DNA from: G963662675 sp963662675
GTDB lineage: Bacteria; Bacteroidota; Bacteroidia; Bacteroidales; Prolixibacteraceae
Assembly (NCBI GenBank): GCA_963662675.2
Contig: CAXXHP010000004.1
Location: 372,001-436,000 of the forward strand
Direction of reading: 5' to 3'
DNA length: 64,000 bases
Shown: positions 1 through 9,013 of the stretch, one piece after another
Position numbering within the stretch: the stretch's first letter is position 1
Layout: the number at the start of each line of letters is the position of its first letter
Notes under the pieces: generated by a model
What the model saw: only the letters and a program-made list of their open reading frames with translations
The model's database searches: none
What the model was told of the DNA's origin: nothing
Position numbers and translations under genes: made by a program

Positions 1-446
1 ATGATATCTACTGGTTAAAAGATGATCCATCCTATGTTGTTGAACCCGAATTCTCCAGTGGGGGAGATTATTTGCTTTCCCGGATTTTAGCCTATGAAAA
101 ATTGAAAAAATACTTAAATACACAATCGGTCCAATGTGATCCTGACAAAGAAGCCATAGGTGGAACATTATTAGATGCAGGCAAACAAAAATTAGCATGG
201 ACAGAAAGCAAGGTTGCCCTTGTTGAATTAATCTACTCCCTCTACTATTCGAATGCCATCAATATGGGAAATATTGAGATCAAGCAACTGGCATCAGTTT
301 TTGAGGATATCTTTGATATTGAATTAAATGATTTCTACCATACCTATACCGAGATTCGAAACAGGAAAAAAGACCGCATAAAGTTCCTGGACCTTTTAAG
401 AAATACCCTGATAAGAAGGATGGATGAACTGGATGGTATCAACTGA
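1..446 (+). CDS. rteC: RteC-like ICE regulator, C-terminal part
   Basis: The reading frame is open from the window edge (frame starting at base 3) to TGA at 444-446, so this is the 3' part of a longer gene. The C-terminal signature of RteC is recognisable: an LAWTESKVALVELIYSLY stretch, then NxGNIEIKQLASVFE, then FYHTYTEIRNRK and a terminal RRMDELD. In CTnDOT-type elements RteC is a DNA-binding activator that switches on the excision operon, indirectly allowing transfer. Its position ahead of an excisionase-like HTH gene and the tra operon fits that role. The N-terminal part cannot be judged. Confidence 0.85.
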   Translation, partial: DIYWLKDDPSYVVEPEFSSGGDYLLSRILAYEKLKKYLNTQSVQCDPDKEAIGGTLLDAGKQKLAWTESKVALVELIYSLYYSNAINMGNIEIKQLASVFEDIFDIELNDFYHTYTEIRNRKKDRIKFLDLLRNTLIRRMDELDGIN

Positions 447-561
447 TAGCTTCAATTAAGATCAAAAAAAATTACCCCATTTAAACCCAAGTTGGGAACA
501 ACTTATTTTTTGAAGTTTCAATTTTGAGCTATTCAAAACAAACTATTTAAAAGGAAAAGTT

Positions 562-858
562 ATGCCAACAGAAATTGTAACAACCGATGATCTCCGGGAA
601 TTTAAGGCCGATCTACTCACCGAACTAAAAAAGTTATTTAAAGAGCACAGTGGCCAACCAACCAAAAAATGGCTTAAATCCTACGAGGTAAGGGAACTTT
701 TGGGGATATCCCCCGGAACACTTCAGAACATGCGCATTAACGGTACGCTTCCCTATACCAAGATTGGAGGGGTCATGTTTTACGATTATGAGGATATCCG
801 TAAAATGCTTGTAGATAACCAGGTGAAAAACCGTTTTACCTTCCCACGTAATTTATAA
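562..858 (+). CDS. Helix-turn-helix excisionase-like protein
   Basis: A 98-residue protein. Residues 1-35 are a charged, probably helical N-terminus. Residues 36-85 form a MerR/Xis-type winged helix (HTH_17): a KSYEVRELLGISPGTLQNMR recognition unit followed by the GTLPYTKIGG wing. Such small proteins act in Bacteroidota mobile elements as recombination directionality factors or local regulators. It lies 115 bp after rteC, which supports a role in excision. Excisionase versus transcription factor cannot be decided from sequence alone. Confidence 0.75.
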   Translation: MPTEIVTTDDLREFKADLLTELKKLFKEHSGQPTKKWLKSYEVRELLGISPGTLQNMRINGTLPYTKIGGVMFYDYEDIRKMLVDNQVKNRFTFPRNL

Positions 859-912
859 ATTACCTCTATCACCAAAATGGATCTTTTAGCAAATGGTCAT
901 GGGTGAGTAACA

Positions 913-2142
913 TCAATCACGGAGTCTGTCCATTGCTGATTGAACTGCACCCCTGGTTTCTTTGGAAATCCCGTAATCATTGGCAAGTACCTTCCACTGG
1001 CTTATTGCCCCCTGAACTTCTTCAATGATGGAAGCGGCATTTTTCAGCCCAAAATGTTCCGCCAGTTTCATGAGTTCCTTTCGTCCGGGGTTTTTGCTTT
1101 CCCCGGCCACCATGGTACTATGAAACCCATAACCGGAATAGGAGAAGGTCAAGTCGTATGCCGGGGCAAACTGCCATTCCCCTTTGGCATCCATCAAAAA
1201 GGAGAAATTCTTGCTGTGATCGTCCCTGTTATGGGAATACACGTTAAAAGCTGCCAGCCTGAAAACCTTTTCATAGGCTTTCACGTGCTTTTCCAGCCGG
1301 AAGGCACAGTCCATCAGGTGGCCATAATCCATGGTGCTGATCCTGAAGTTATCGTGCATAAGGCCGCAGGCGGTATGGGTGTGCAGCCGATTGTTCCCGA
1401 TACGGTCAAACCGTTTGGTGCCAAAATAGACCTGTCCGGATTTTCCTTCAAACAGGCGGCATTCGCTCATCCGGATCCCGGCAAGAAGTGCCATTTGGTG
1501 ATATGCGTATTCGATTTTGGCGATTTCCCTGCTATCGGATGAGGAAGGGAATTTGATGATCCACGGCTCGTAACCTTGTGGTATATTCTCCACACCATGC
1601 ACAAGGTCATCAGATAGGGGGTTGTAGGCAGCAAATATCTTTGGCCGGGCACCACCTGATGAACCACCCAGGATAAACAGTTCCTCGATGATCTCGGAGC
1701 TTGTCCCTTGCAGGATACGGCCCATCTCAGCGGCAATGGTATCCAGTTCATGGATAATTTCTGTTGTCTTTTCTGAATTTATTTCAGGTTTGTACGCCAG
1801 TGCCCCAATCCCCTTAGACCCAACATAGGCGAGCCTGTCCAAAGGTGTTAACCGGGCAATGTCAATGCCTTTGGAAGAGAGGTTACGGTCCAGTAACAGC
1901 CGTCCCCACCCATCGGGCAATGAATCATTGAACACCCCAAGCAAACCGTCAAAAGGTTGGTTGTCAGCATTTACGATATCCCCTGAAAAAGGAAGTTTTA
2001 GTGGTGAAAGGTTTAACCCTGTTTTTAGAAAATCAGCTTTGTACCTGAAATATATCTTTTGACCGGAAAGTACCAGTTCCCCAACATCAAAACTGTTCCC
2101 TTCGAGTAAAAGCGATACCGATAATTTATTTATGGTTTCCAT
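913..2142 (-). CDS. hipA: HipA-family Ser/Thr kinase toxin
   Basis: A 409-residue full-length HipA-type protein. The HipA_N/couple_hipA part carries FNDSLPDGWG (residues 71-80). The kinase part has the glycine-rich GGSSGGARPK loop (159-168), the catalytic NRDDHSKN segment (305-312) and the metal-binding Asp in APAYD (330). In E. coli, HipA phosphorylates glutamyl-tRNA synthetase and causes growth arrest; the target here is unknown. The gene starts 3 nt after hipB ends, on the strand opposite to the flanking ICE genes, so the pair forms an autonomous toxin/antitoxin operon that probably stabilises the element. All key residues are present. Confidence 0.88.
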   Translation of the reverse strand: METINKLSVSLLLEGNSFDVGELVLSGQKIYFRYKADFLKTGLNLSPLKLPFSGDIVNADNQPFDGLLGVFNDSLPDGWGRLLLDRNLSSKGIDIARLTPLDRLAYVGSKGIGALAYKPEINSEKTTEIIHELDTIAAEMGRILQGTSSEIIEELFILGGSSGGARPKIFAAYNPLSDDLVHGVENIPQGYEPWIIKFPSSSDSREIAKIEYAYHQMALLAGIRMSECRLFEGKSGQVYFGTKRFDRIGNNRLHTHTACGLMHDNFRISTMDYGHLMDCAFRLEKHVKAYEKVFRLAAFNVYSHNRDDHSKNFSFLMDAKGEWQFAPAYDLTFSYSGYGFHSTMVAGESKNPGRKELMKLAEHFGLKNAASIIEEVQGAISQWKVLANDYGISKETRGAVQSAMDRLRD

Positions 2143-2145
2143 GGC

Positions 2146-2418
2146 TTATTCTGTAAACAGTTTTTTAAGGTCATCCGGGTTTTCTTTTTCAAGCAGGATG
2201 TTGTTAAATTCATTTAAGCGCCCCAGCAGGTGTACCAGCTTTAACAATGATTCCAGGGAAATTTTGCCCGAGTTCTCAAAACGCTTTAAGCTGCCCAGTG
2301 ATACACCGGAACGTTCGGCCATCTGCTCTTGTGACATTTTCTGCTGTTTTCGCAAAGCACGGCACTTATCGGCCAGTGCTTTACTTACCTCCAGTGGGGT
2401 TGGTTCTAATGAATACAT
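2146..2418 (-). CDS. hipB: HipB-like HTH antitoxin
   Basis: A 90-residue protein with one Cro/C1-type HTH (about residues 15-70; QEQMAERSGVSLGSLKRFE is the recognition part). It is the first gene of the hipB-hipA operon. Family members bind and neutralise HipA and repress their own promoter. The C-terminal tail (KENPDDLKKLFTE) is longer than a bare HTH and may be the HipA-contacting or degradation-sensitive segment; this is inferred from the family, not shown here. Confidence 0.85.
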   Translation of the reverse strand: MYSLEPTPLEVSKALADKCRALRKQQKMSQEQMAERSGVSLGSLKRFENSGKISLESLLKLVHLLGRLNEFNNILLEKENPDDLKKLFTE

Positions 2419-2436
2419 GTTTATTGTATGGCTAAA

Positions 2437-2490
2437 ATATTATCCAAATATACTAATAGTAATATTAAATAGCCAATATATTATCCATTT
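2437..2490 (-). promoter_or_regulatory. hipBA promoter and candidate operators
   Basis: Read on the minus strand, TATATTTG (plus-strand CAAATATA, 2445-2452) fits the Bacteroidota -7 box TAnnTTTG. A weak -33 box (ATTG, plus-strand CAAT at 2474-2477) lies 21 bp away. Two direct copies of ATATTATCCA (2437-2446 and 2478-2487), about four helical turns apart, overlap the two boxes and are plausible HipB operators. Confidence 0.45.
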
Positions 2491-3205
2491 GTTTTTAGTC
2501 GTTTTTAAAAGGTTCTAGCTGTTATTAAAGCTTTGTCCAATGCCCAAGGCCTGTTTGTTCCGCTTTTTGGTAACTTTTGTTTCCTTTTTTTACATGCCTT
2601 CGGTGATAATTATTTATAAGGTTTAGCTTTACAAACAAACCTGGGGCAACCCACGGCATGAGAACCAGCTGCGCTTCGCTGCGCAGGCACACATGCCCTT
2701 AGCCTTCCGTTATAGGTTACCAGAAATTTCGATCCGTCAAACCAAAAAAGAACACCCAATTTAGCCGGTTTCCCCACAAGCCCATTGCAAGGGTAAACTT
2801 GACAAGGCCAGGACAAGTGCCCTTTGTAATTATTTTAGTTTTAACCCACTTTGTTTTATGCTGATTTTGGGCAGCCTTGCCGTTTATCCCCAATCGGCTG
2901 CAACCTTGGGTTTTCTTTTTCTTTTTTTGACTTTTTTTCTTTCTCTTTTTTGAAAATAACCGATCGATCAATCCAAATCAAATTGATCCAAATTGATTGA
3001 AAAATACCAGCCCAAGGATCCAAATCACAGGAAATTACCCCAAATGAAATCCCCTTCTTGAAAACCTCAAAATCTGCCAACCCATAAATAGTCCCCAACT
3101 TGGGTCGACCTTGTGAAATCACCCCAAATACTTACCGGACATTTGCAAGCAAGCCGGGGATGAACGATTAAAACCATCCCTGCATAACACTAAAAACAAA
3201 GACAG
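2491..3205. other. Non-coding region before the transfer operon
   Basis: About 0.7 kb with no convincing gene. It contains a small hairpin (CTGCGC/GCGCAG near 2669-2686), a long pyrimidine tract around 2915-2950 and short repeats of AAATTGAT near 2980-3000. The tra promoter should lie here, but no good TAnnTTTG box stands out. In CTnDOT this kind of position relates to control of tra expression; nothing in the sequence proves that here. Confidence 0.4.
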
Positions 3206-3568
3206 ATGTTTGGACTTAATCAATTTACCTGGGGCCAGTTTTTAATGGCAATGGCTGTTATCCTGGTCCTGTGGTATGTGGGGCTGTTTACCTACGCCTT
3301 ATTTACCACCCGAAAAAGCAATGGCACATTCTTATTTGAAGAAGAAAGTGATGAAAAACTAATCAACCCCGGATATACACCCATCCGGGTGTCTGCCAGT
3401 GAATACCCATCTGAGCTTATCCCTTTGCAGGTAGCAGAAGACATCCCGCTGCCCCAGACATTTTTTGAAGGTTCCGGCATTGATGATGGCTACCCGTTGG
3501 ATCAGTTCCAGGGAACGGGGGAAGCACTTTCAACCGGGCAGATGGAACAAATCCAGTTTTATAAATAA
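3206..3568 (+). CDS. Small membrane protein of the transfer operon
   Basis: A 120-residue protein with one transmembrane helix (about residues 12-32) and an acidic, proline-containing cytosolic or periplasmic tail. I do not recognise a named family, although similar short one-helix proteins sit just before traE in many Bacteroidota conjugative elements. It is the first gene of the long tra operon, 20 bp before traE, so a role in or near the mating channel is inferred from position only. Confidence 0.6.
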   Translation: MFGLNQFTWGQFLMAMAVILVLWYVGLFTYALFTTRKSNGTFLFEEESDEKLINPGYTPIRVSASEYPSELIPLQVAEDIPLPQTFFEGSGIDDGYPLDQFQGTGEALSTGQMEQIQFYK

Positions 3569-3588
3569 CCCTTTAAACGTTTTAAAAG

Positions 3589-3900
3589 ATGAAAAGATCA
3601 AAGCAATTCTTTTGGGTGACCGTGATCAGTGTCACCACGCAACTGCTGGGCATTTACCATGCCCTGGCACAAAGCTCGGCCGGTATTGACCAGGCCACCT
3701 CTGAGGTCAGTTCCTACATTGACCCGGTCTCGAACCTGATCATTGCCATTGGCGCTGTTGTCGGGCTTATCGGTGGGGTACGCGTGTATATCAAATGGCA
3801 GAGCGGTGACCAGGATACCCAGAAGGCCATCATGGGATGGTTTGGTGCCTGTTTGTTCCTGATCCTTGTTGGGGTGGTTATCAAATCATTTTTTGCCTGA
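3589..3900 (+). CDS. traE: TraE conjugation membrane protein (DUF4134)
   Basis: A 103-residue protein: signal-like N-terminus ending near HALAQ (about 26-30), then a hydrophobic segment PVSNLIIAIGAVVGLIGGVRVY (written here in part), a polar KWQSGDQDTQKAI loop and a second transmembrane helix. This is the DUF4134/TraE pattern, topologically like VirB2-type pilins. Its TGA stop shares one base with the ATG of traF (overlap at 3900), indicating translational coupling. Confidence 0.88.
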   Translation: MKRSKQFFWVTVISVTTQLLGIYHALAQSSAGIDQATSEVSSYIDPVSNLIIAIGAVVGLIGGVRVYIKWQSGDQDTQKAIMGWFGACLFLILVGVVIKSFFA

Positions 3901-4205
3901 TGAAAACGTACCCCCTGCAAAAGATAGATACCAACCTGTATGTTAAGGGCCTTAGCGGCCCGTTGGTATACCGTGCAGCCTATGCCATTATCGGCGGGCT
4001 GCTGCTTTTTGTGCTCCTGTATATCCTGTGCGGGACATTCATCGCAGTTGCCATCTGCGTGCCCCTGTTCTTTACCTACCTCTACAGGCTCCATCGGATA
4101 CAGCAAAAACTGGGTCCCCAGGGCTGGGAGAAAAAGAAGGTGGCCAAAAAGCTGCCCCATTTTATTTTGATCAAGCGCAGGACCTGTCAATTGCCCAAGC
4201 CATGA
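3900..4205 (+). CDS. traF: TraF conjugation membrane protein (DUF4133)
   Basis: A 101-residue protein starting at the ATG overlapping the traE stop; an upstream in-frame start inside traE is rejected. It begins with LQKIDTNLYVKGLSGPLVYR, has two closely spaced transmembrane helices and a basic C-terminal tail. This matches the DUF4133/TraF family, which resembles VirB3 and couples the channel to the ATPase TraG. Its stop overlaps the traG start (ATGA at 4202-4205). Confidence 0.87.
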   Translation: MKTYPLQKIDTNLYVKGLSGPLVYRAAYAIIGGLLLFVLLYILCGTFIAVAICVPLFFTYLYRLHRIQQKLGPQGWEKKKVAKKLPHFILIKRRTCQLPKP

Positions 4206-6622
4206 ACAGCAAACCATTGGAACAAGTACTCCCCATTTTGGGGTTTAACGGTGATGTTTTAATATCCAACAACCTGGATGCAGGCTTTGGTTTAAAACTT
4301 GGGTTGCCCGAACTGTTATCCTGCAGCAGGGAAAAACTGTACATGCTGCACGATACTTTTGAGCGCATCGTAGGCCTGCTACCTGCCGGCACCCTTATGC
4401 ACAAGCAGGACTTCTTTTTGGTCGACCAATTTTTGGGTGGCAATAAAACCCAGCTGGATGACCATCAAAAAAGCCTTACGGCAAGCTACCTGGGTCATTT
4501 TCAGGGAAGGCCCTTTCTAAGGCATGAATGCTACCTGTATGTAAGCCTTCTGAATGTTGGCCTTCTAAAAGGCTACCTGGGCTCTTCGCTGATCTTTTCA
4601 CGAAAGGCCAGGCAGAATGAAAACAGGGTCTATGCCAAGCTTGAGGAGTTGAAGGCCAACCTGGTATCCCTTTTTTCACAAAGTGGCATATCGTGCAGCC
4701 TGGTTGATGAAAGGCAGGCTGTGGGCGATGAACATTCCCCGGGACTAATCGAACGGTATTTGACCTTAAACTTTCAGCAAGGTGCACCCGTTCTGGGGGG
4801 CATTGATTTTCGTGACCGCCTGCGCGTGGCAGACCGTTTTGTGGAGGTCCTGAGCCTTAGTGACCATTCGCACCTGCCATCAACGGTTGTGCCCGTAGGC
4901 GAGCACCCCACAAACGGGCTTCCCGTGTCCTGGGCCTACCCGGTGAGCTGGAGCCTGTCGTTTTCCCATATTACCAACCAGTTTATCTATGTCCCGGACC
5001 AGCAGCAGGTCAAGGCCGGCCTGGAAAGCAGCTATAAAAAGATTTACAGCCTTTCCCGCTTTTCAACAGAGAATAAGGTCAATGCCGGGAATATTGGAAA
5101 TTTCCTGGATACAGTACAGGCAACAGGGGACAAGATCGTAAAAACCCATTTTAACGTGATGGTGTTCGATGATTCCCTGAAACAGTTGAAGGAACATAAA
5201 AGTGAGCTTAGCTCTGCCTTTTCGCTGATGAACTGTTTCCCTTACCAGCACACCTTTGATCTGCCGATGCTGTTTTTTGCCTGTGTGCCTTTTTCCACGC
5301 AGCTCCCCGAGACAGAGCTGTTCCTGACTCAGGTGCCCCAGGCCTGCTGTTTGTCCAACTTTGAGGGGGCCGTTGAAGATGTAAAATCAGGCTTTACCAC
5401 TTTCTTTTCAAACAGGCAGGAAGGCTGCCCCGTGCGTGTTGACCTCTCGGACAAGCCCATGGAAAAGCACCTGATCCATAACCGCAATAAGCTGATCATT
5501 GGTGGGTCCGGATCCGGGAAGTCATTTTTCACCAACCATATCCTTCGCCAGTATGCGGAAAGCAGGGACTGCCACGTGGTATTGCTGGATGTGGGGCGCA
5601 GCTATGAGCTGTTGGCCCGGTACCTGGATGAATACTTGAAAGACCGGGGAGGGGCACGGATGGTCGAGTTTACTACGGAAAACCCGATCTCGTTCAACCC
5701 TTTTGTATTGGAAGGAGAGCTGGACATGGAACGCAAACAGACCATCCTGTCAGTAATCTATACCATCTACAAGGAAAACCTGACGGAAATGGAAAAGGAT
5801 GTGATAGCCCACAGCCTGACGGCCTACTTTAAAGAACCTGTCCAGAACAGGTCTTTTGACAGCTATTTTGAGTTTTGCCGTGGCTTTATACCCCAACTGG
5901 TACAGGAAGAATCCCTGGATTTTAACTGTCCGGAGTTCTTTTTTATCCTCAGTAAATATTACAATGAAGGGGAGTATGGTTATTTGCTGAACAAGCCCAT
6001 GCAGACCGATGAGTTTTTCCGTTGCCCTTTCCTGGTCTTTGAATTGGACAATATAAAGGACCACGCGGTGATCTTCCCGGTGGCCACCCTGATCATTATG
6101 GACATTTTCCTGCAAAAGATGCGAAGGCTCAAGGGGACACGCAAGGTGATCTGCATCGAGGAAGCCTGGAAGGCCATTGCCACACCGCAGATGGCGGGCT
6201 ATATCAAGTATTTTTTTAAGACCATCCGCAAGTTTTTTGGGGAGGCCATGGTGGTCACCCAGGAGGTGGACGATGTGATCTCTTCACCCATTATCAGGGA
6301 TGCCATTATCAACAATGCCGATACGCGCATTTTGCTGGACATGGGCAAGTTCCGCAATAAGTTTGACCAGATCAGCCAGACCCTGGGGCTTTCGGAGTTC
6401 CAGAAGGAACAGGTGCTTTCCATCAATAAAAACCTGCCTGCAGGAAGAAAGCTCAAGGAGGCCTTCATTGCCTTTGGAGCCCACTCCCGGGTGTTTGCCC
6501 TGGAGGTCAGCCGCCCGGAATATTACTGCTACACCTCGGAGCAAAAAGAAAAACAGCTTGTGATGGGAAAAAGCAATGAAAACCCGGGGTCCGGTTTTTT
6601 GCAGGCCCTCAAATCCGTGTAA
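4202..6622 (+). CDS. traG: TraG, VirB4-type conjugation ATPase
   Basis: An 806-residue protein starting at the ATG at 4202 (MNSKPLEQV), which overlaps the traF stop by four bases; longer frames reaching back to 4028 lie inside traF and are not used. The N-terminal half matches the TraG_N domain. The ATPase half has Walker A GGSGSGKSFF (around residue 434) and a Walker B-like VICIEEAWK (around 650). VirB4 homologues hydrolyse ATP at the inner membrane to drive assembly and substrate movement through the type IV channel. No frameshift or missing motif is seen. Confidence 0.92.
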   Translation: MNSKPLEQVLPILGFNGDVLISNNLDAGFGLKLGLPELLSCSREKLYMLHDTFERIVGLLPAGTLMHKQDFFLVDQFLGGNKTQLDDHQKSLTASYLGHFQGRPFLRHECYLYVSLLNVGLLKGYLGSSLIFSRKARQNENRVYAKLEELKANLVSLFSQSGISCSLVDERQAVGDEHSPGLIERYLTLNFQQGAPVLGGIDFRDRLRVADRFVEVLSLSDHSHLPSTVVPVGEHPTNGLPVSWAYPVSWSLSFSHITNQFIYVPDQQQVKAGLESSYKKIYSLSRFSTENKVNAGNIGNFLDTVQATGDKIVKTHFNVMVFDDSLKQLKEHKSELSSAFSLMNCFPYQHTFDLPMLFFACVPFSTQLPETELFLTQVPQACCLSNFEGAVEDVKSGFTTFFSNRQEGCPVRVDLSDKPMEKHLIHNRNKLIIGGSGSGKSFFTNHILRQYAESRDCHVVLLDVGRSYELLARYLDEYLKDRGGARMVEFTTENPISFNPFVLEGELDMERKQTILSVIYTIYKENLTEMEKDVIAHSLTAYFKEPVQNRSFDSYFEFCRGFIPQLVQEESLDFNCPEFFFILSKYYNEGEYGYLLNKPMQTDEFFRCPFLVFELDNIKDHAVIFPVATLIIMDIFLQKMRRLKGTRKVICIEEAWKAIATPQMAGYIKYFFKTIRKFFGEAMVVTQEVDDVISSPIIRDAIINNADTRILLDMGKFRNKFDQISQTLGLSEFQKEQVLSINKNLPAGRKLKEAFIAFGAHSRVFALEVSRPEYYCYTSEQKEKQLVMGKSNENPGSGFLQALKSV

Positions 6623-6642
6623 CACAATAAACAATAGAAATC

Positions 6643-7302
6643 ATGAAAAAAGTAAAAGAATTTACCGTTTGCCTTGCAGTGCTAAGCGTCCTGTTTTTAG
6701 GGCTGCCAACCACAGCTAAGGCGCAGACACCCGTGACCGATGTGGGTGCGGGCATCCAGCGTGAAGCCCTTTGGTCACAGGAGAAAAGTATCCTTACCGA
6801 TATTAATTGGTACAACATCCTGATAAAAGCCCTGAACGGGGACATCAAGGGGTTGACCGGTGAGCTTTTGGGCATTGATGAGAAGATGCTGGAAAGCCTG
6901 GAGAAGGTTTCCTCGCTGATCAAGGATTACCAGCGGGTACAGGAAACCCGGGAGATGCTTTCCAAGGTTATAGGTATCTACACCGACAAGCTGCCCCGCC
7001 TGGTACAGGATGAGAACTTCACTGCCCCGCAGGCCGCAGCGATTGTTGAGTCCTTTGACCTGATCCTGGATGACAGCCGCCAGCTGGTAAGCTCCGTGCT
7101 CAGTGCCATTTTGGAAGACAACCTTTTTATGATGGACGATAAGCAGCGCTACGATACGATCAACCAGATCTACGAAAGTGTGCGCCAGCATTACGGGACC
7201 ATCTGCTACCTGTACAATAAGCTACTGTACGCCTCTTACCTGAAAAGCTATGAAGGGGGTGAGCTGGAAAGCTTTGCCATGTACTACAGCCTTTATCAAT
7301 AA
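6643..7302 (+). CDS. TraI-like exported conjugation protein
   Basis: A 219-residue protein with a clear signal peptide (KVKEFTVCLAVLSVLFLG, cleavage after AKAQ near residue 28). The mature part is helical and polar with no catalytic motif. Placement between traG and traJ, export and size match TraI/DUF4141, the periplasmic VirB5-like component of CTnDOT-type channels. Similarity by eye is moderate, so the symbol is left out. Confidence 0.65.
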   Translation: MKKVKEFTVCLAVLSVLFLGLPTTAKAQTPVTDVGAGIQREALWSQEKSILTDINWYNILIKALNGDIKGLTGELLGIDEKMLESLEKVSSLIKDYQRVQETREMLSKVIGIYTDKLPRLVQDENFTAPQAAAIVESFDLILDDSRQLVSSVLSAILEDNLFMMDDKQRYDTINQIYESVRQHYGTICYLYNKLLYASYLKSYEGGELESFAMYYSLYQ

Positions 7303-7315
7303 AAAAACATTTGCC

Positions 7316-8032
7316 ATGAAAACACACATCATCGTGATACCCATAATCGTATTGTCCCTTTTCTTGTCAACCAAGAAACTGCAGGCCCAGCTGATCGATA
7401 TAAAATCATGGGACGGTTACTACCCCGAGATGGACGGAACTTACCCCTTAAGCTTTATAGCCTTTAAAGGATGGTTGTTTCCCGTGCCCCATACGTTTGT
7501 TCGGGTATGGCCGACCTATTACTATATGGAGCTTGGGGCATTGCCCGTAACGGATGCCACAGCCTACAGTGAAGAGACCAAGACAGGCCTGCTTCGGATA
7601 GCCGAGAAGGTCCTGGAACGCCTGCAGATGAAAGACAGGCACAGTGAGACCACAGAAATAAAGCTCAATGTGATGGGCCGGCAGGAAATCTCAGCGAAGA
7701 TTTTCAATGCCCGGACTGATGAAATCCCCGACATCTACGATCTGGCCAACAGGTTTGTAAACCTTTACCAGCGGCTGTCCCGTTTTGAGCAGCTGGGGAC
7801 TGCCCAGGGGGCAGCTCGACTTTTACAGGGTGAAGCAGACGGGCTGTTGATGCGCTTTTTGATGGTCAACCTTATGGAAGGTGACCACGGTCAGAAGCTG
7901 GAAGCCTTCAGTGCTTTAAAAGATGAACTGAACAAGCTGGGTGGGGAAGTGGACTATACCTTTCGAAAGGTCAGCTACTTTACCTCCATGAGCGGTGATA
8001 TGCAGGCAGGCTATTCATTTTTAACCCATTAA
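7316..8032 (+). CDS. Exported protein of the transfer operon
   Basis: A 238-residue protein. The start at 7316 (MKTHIIVIPIIV) is chosen because it gives a signal peptide ending near LQAQ (residue 23) and avoids overlap with the gene before; a longer frame from 7250 would overlap it. I do not recognise a family. The N-terminal mature part is aromatic-rich (WDGYYPEMDGTYPLSF), the rest helical. It lies between the TraI-like gene and traJ, so a periplasmic role in the mating apparatus is likely. Confidence 0.6.
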   Translation: MKTHIIVIPIIVLSLFLSTKKLQAQLIDIKSWDGYYPEMDGTYPLSFIAFKGWLFPVPHTFVRVWPTYYYMELGALPVTDATAYSEETKTGLLRIAEKVLERLQMKDRHSETTEIKLNVMGRQEISAKIFNARTDEIPDIYDLANRFVNLYQRLSRFEQLGTAQGAARLLQGEADGLLMRFLMVNLMEGDHGQKLEAFSALKDELNKLGGEVDYTFRKVSYFTSMSGDMQAGYSFLTH

Positions 8033-8043
8033 ACCAACCAGCT

Positions 8044-8994
8044 ATGTTATTACAGGTAATTACCACAAGTGGCTTTTTTAGCTTTACCGACACATTGATC
8101 AGTGTCGGGGTTGACCAGGCCGGCCTTTTGGTGGACATGGCCCGTGCCATAGGGGGCATAGCGGCCTTCTTTTATATCTCCAAACGTATCTATGAGCAGC
8201 TGGTAGCCGATAACCCGGTATCCATGCTGCCCTTGCTGCGCCCTTTTGCCCTGGTGCTGGTGATCACCTTCTGGGGCCCGTTTATCAACCTGTTGATGGT
8301 GCCCACAAAAGGGCTGACAAACCTGTCAGGGCAGATCTATGCCGACAAGAAAGAGCTGGTAGCTGAAAAGCTGGAAGAAAAGCAGGATGCCATCCTGGCC
8401 GTAGACCTTCCCCTGTTCTATGAGAACGAAGAAAAGGAAGCTGCCCTGTGGGACAAAGGCATCAACCTGCTGCTGACAACCTACAACATTGTTTCGGGAA
8501 GGGCCATACAGCACCAGATCAATTATTACATCATGGATGCCCTGCGCCAGGTGCTGGAATCATTGTTTGAAGCCCTGGTTTACCTGATCGCCTTTCTTAG
8601 GACAATATTTTGTGTGCTGCTGGTGATCTTTGGGCCGCTGGTCTTTGCCCTTTCCATTTTTGATGGTTTCCAGGACAACTACCTGCAGTGGATTGCCCGT
8701 TTTATCAATGTAAACCTTTATTTGCCCATCGCCCTTATCATCCTTAGTTTGGTGCAGGAAGTGCTGGTCTATGTGCTGGATACCGAGATCGCACTGATCC
8801 AAAGCCTTCCCATATACCAGCCGTCCCTGTTTTTTGTGTCCAACCTGGTGGTCCCCGTTTGCGGGATTATCGGGATAGCCATGGTGCCCAAGATATCCTC
8901 CTGGATCGTGCAGGCCTCAGGGACAAACTCTGGAGGTGGTAGGCTTGTCAGGACGGCAGCGGTGATGGCCATCACCAAAGGAGCCATGAAATAA
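8044..8994 (+). CDS. traJ: TraJ, VirB6-like membrane channel protein
   Basis: A 316-residue polytopic protein with five or six hydrophobic segments (around 30-45, 70-90, 175-215, 225-255 and 265-285). Order and topology match TraJ of Bacteroidota conjugative transposons, the VirB6-like inner-membrane component. The C-terminus is short and glycine/serine-rich (QASGTNSGGGR). It lies 11 bp after the previous gene in the tra operon. Confidence 0.85.
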   Translation: MLLQVITTSGFFSFTDTLISVGVDQAGLLVDMARAIGGIAAFFYISKRIYEQLVADNPVSMLPLLRPFALVLVITFWGPFINLLMVPTKGLTNLSGQIYADKKELVAEKLEEKQDAILAVDLPLFYENEEKEAALWDKGINLLLTTYNIVSGRAIQHQINYYIMDALRQVLESLFEALVYLIAFLRTIFCVLLVIFGPLVFALSIFDGFQDNYLQWIARFINVNLYLPIALIILSLVQEVLVYVLDTEIALIQSLPIYQPSLFFVSNLVVPVCGIIGIAMVPKISSWIVQASGTNSGGGRLVRTAAVMAITKGAMK

Positions 8995-9013
8995 CCCAAT
9001 AATAAAAATACCC

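Noticed and set aside
940..1542. 200-codon open frame on the plus strand inside the hipA gene
   Set aside because: It is antisense to a gene with all HipA motifs; its translation shows no recognisable domain.
2717..3122. Lysine-rich minus-strand frames before the tra operon
   Set aside because: They arise from the long pyrimidine tract; low complexity and no conserved motif.
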